A stretch of DNA of 5,267 nucleotides. Origin: an uncultured Oscillospiraceae bacterium (GTDB taxonomy: Bacteria > Bacillota > Clostridia > Oscillospirales > Acutalibacteraceae). Every line of letters begins with the position of its first letter. Positions within the stretch are counted from its first letter, which is position 1. The stretch is taken from contig CABQAA010000174.1 in the NCBI GenBank assembly GCA_902461995.1, forward strand, positions 1 through 5,267. The letters are read 5' to 3'. Below the pieces are notes generated by a model, which ran no database searches, was not told the DNA's origin, and saw only the letters and a program-made list of their open reading frames with translations. Made by a program: the position numbers and the translations under genes. Of this stretch, positions 4,923 to 5,267 are shown in pieces.

Positions 4923-5267
4923 TCAATCCTTGGCCGGCATCATATTGGGATACACCAGGGTCATTTTTTCATCGGTATAATGCCGGTCGAGGAATTCTTC
5001 AAATGCGTTGGCGGGAGGATTTCCCTCATCCCGTGCGGTCCAGCGAGCCACCGCCACGGCCGAAATCACCGTGTTGAGCACCATGAATACCACCAGAACC
5101 CACGTCAGCACTTTCCCGACGGCATTGGGGATTTTTTCAATGAGCCGCGTCATCAGGGGAAAGAGATTTTTTACCCACAGAAGCGCCAGAATTCCCCAAA
5201 ACATAGAATACATCACATTGATCCGGCCGTTCAGATTGAGAGGCATATGATCATATTTCCACGACAC
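4923..5267 (-). CDS. Putative ABC transporter permease, CmpB family (PF06541-like), C-terminal part, truncated by the window edge
   Basis: Only the last 114 codons are present; the gene continues past 5267. The codon at the very edge is GTG, but nothing shows it to be a start. The fragment begins with WKYDHMPLNLNGRINVMYSMFWGILALLWVK, the signature I associate with the CmpB or 'ABC-transporter type IV' membrane family. After it come a membrane segment (about 18-33), an amphipathic loop (LIEKIPNAVGK), a second membrane segment (about 52-73), and a cytoplasmic-looking tail with NAFEEFLDRHYTDEKM and VYPNM. These features are typical of the family end, so the stop is probably native. The substrate is unknown, and the ABC role itself rests on weak family-level annotation. 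It converges on the sigma/anti-sigma operon, with a shared terminator between. Confidence 0.85.
   Translation of the reverse strand: MSWKYDHMPLNLNGRINVMYSMFWGILALLWVKNLFPLMTRLIEKIPNAVGKVLTWVLVVFMVLNTVISAVAVARWTARDEGNPPANAFEEFLDRHYTDEKMTLVYPNMMPAKD

Overview
The window looks like chromosome of a GC-rich, spore-forming, low-motility-to-motile Clostridia member, perhaps Oscillospirales/Ruminococcaceae-like. The pointers are a SpoIIQ-type M23 protein, a surface protein with a Gram-positive sorting-type tail, a CmpB-family (PF06541-like) permease fragment and an ECF sigma/anti-sigma pair. The taxonomic placement is inference from protein style and was not searched. No tRNA, rRNA, CRISPR array, insertion sequence or phage gene was seen.

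Layout, left to right. (1) 46-2043, minus strand: a secreted, wall- or membrane-anchored surface protein with a predicted beta-helix repeat region, a Big2 Ig-like domain and a C-terminal PxTG/TM/Arg tail. (2) 2044-2260, minus strand: its long leader. A sigma-A-type promoter is followed almost immediately by what I read as a class I cyclic di-GMP (GEMM-I) riboswitch aptamer, then an intrinsic terminator, then the ribosome binding site. (3) 2261-2490: non-coding DNA with two good-looking promoter sequences on the plus strand that serve no visible gene, and the terminator of the next gene. (4) 2491-3204, minus strand: a membrane-anchored LytM/M23 protein resembling SpoIIQ, best started at a TTG codon and preceded by a near-consensus forespore (sigma-F/sigma-G) promoter. 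(5) 3405-4761, plus strand: a divergent two-gene operon of an ECF sigma factor and an overlapping single-pass membrane protein, a probable anti-sigma factor. Its outside half ends in a rhodanese-like fold that lacks the catalytic cysteine. (6) 4773-4813: a strong, probably bidirectional terminator. (7) 4923-5267, minus strand: the C-terminal end of a CmpB-family putative ABC transporter permease, running off the right edge.

How it fits together. The surface protein is probably switched at transcription by c-di-GMP. Base pairing visible in the leader (the P3 segment of the aptamer can pair with the 5' arm of the terminator) suggests an OFF switch, but this is inference. The sigma/anti-sigma pair is a self-contained envelope-sensing module. 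The SpoIIQ-like gene is divergent from it and shares with it an 11-nt leader motif at nearly the same distance from both start codons. The most interesting items are the c-di-GMP riboswitch in front of a surface protein, the inactive-rhodanese anti-sigma factor, and the orphan plus-strand promoters at 2295-2377.
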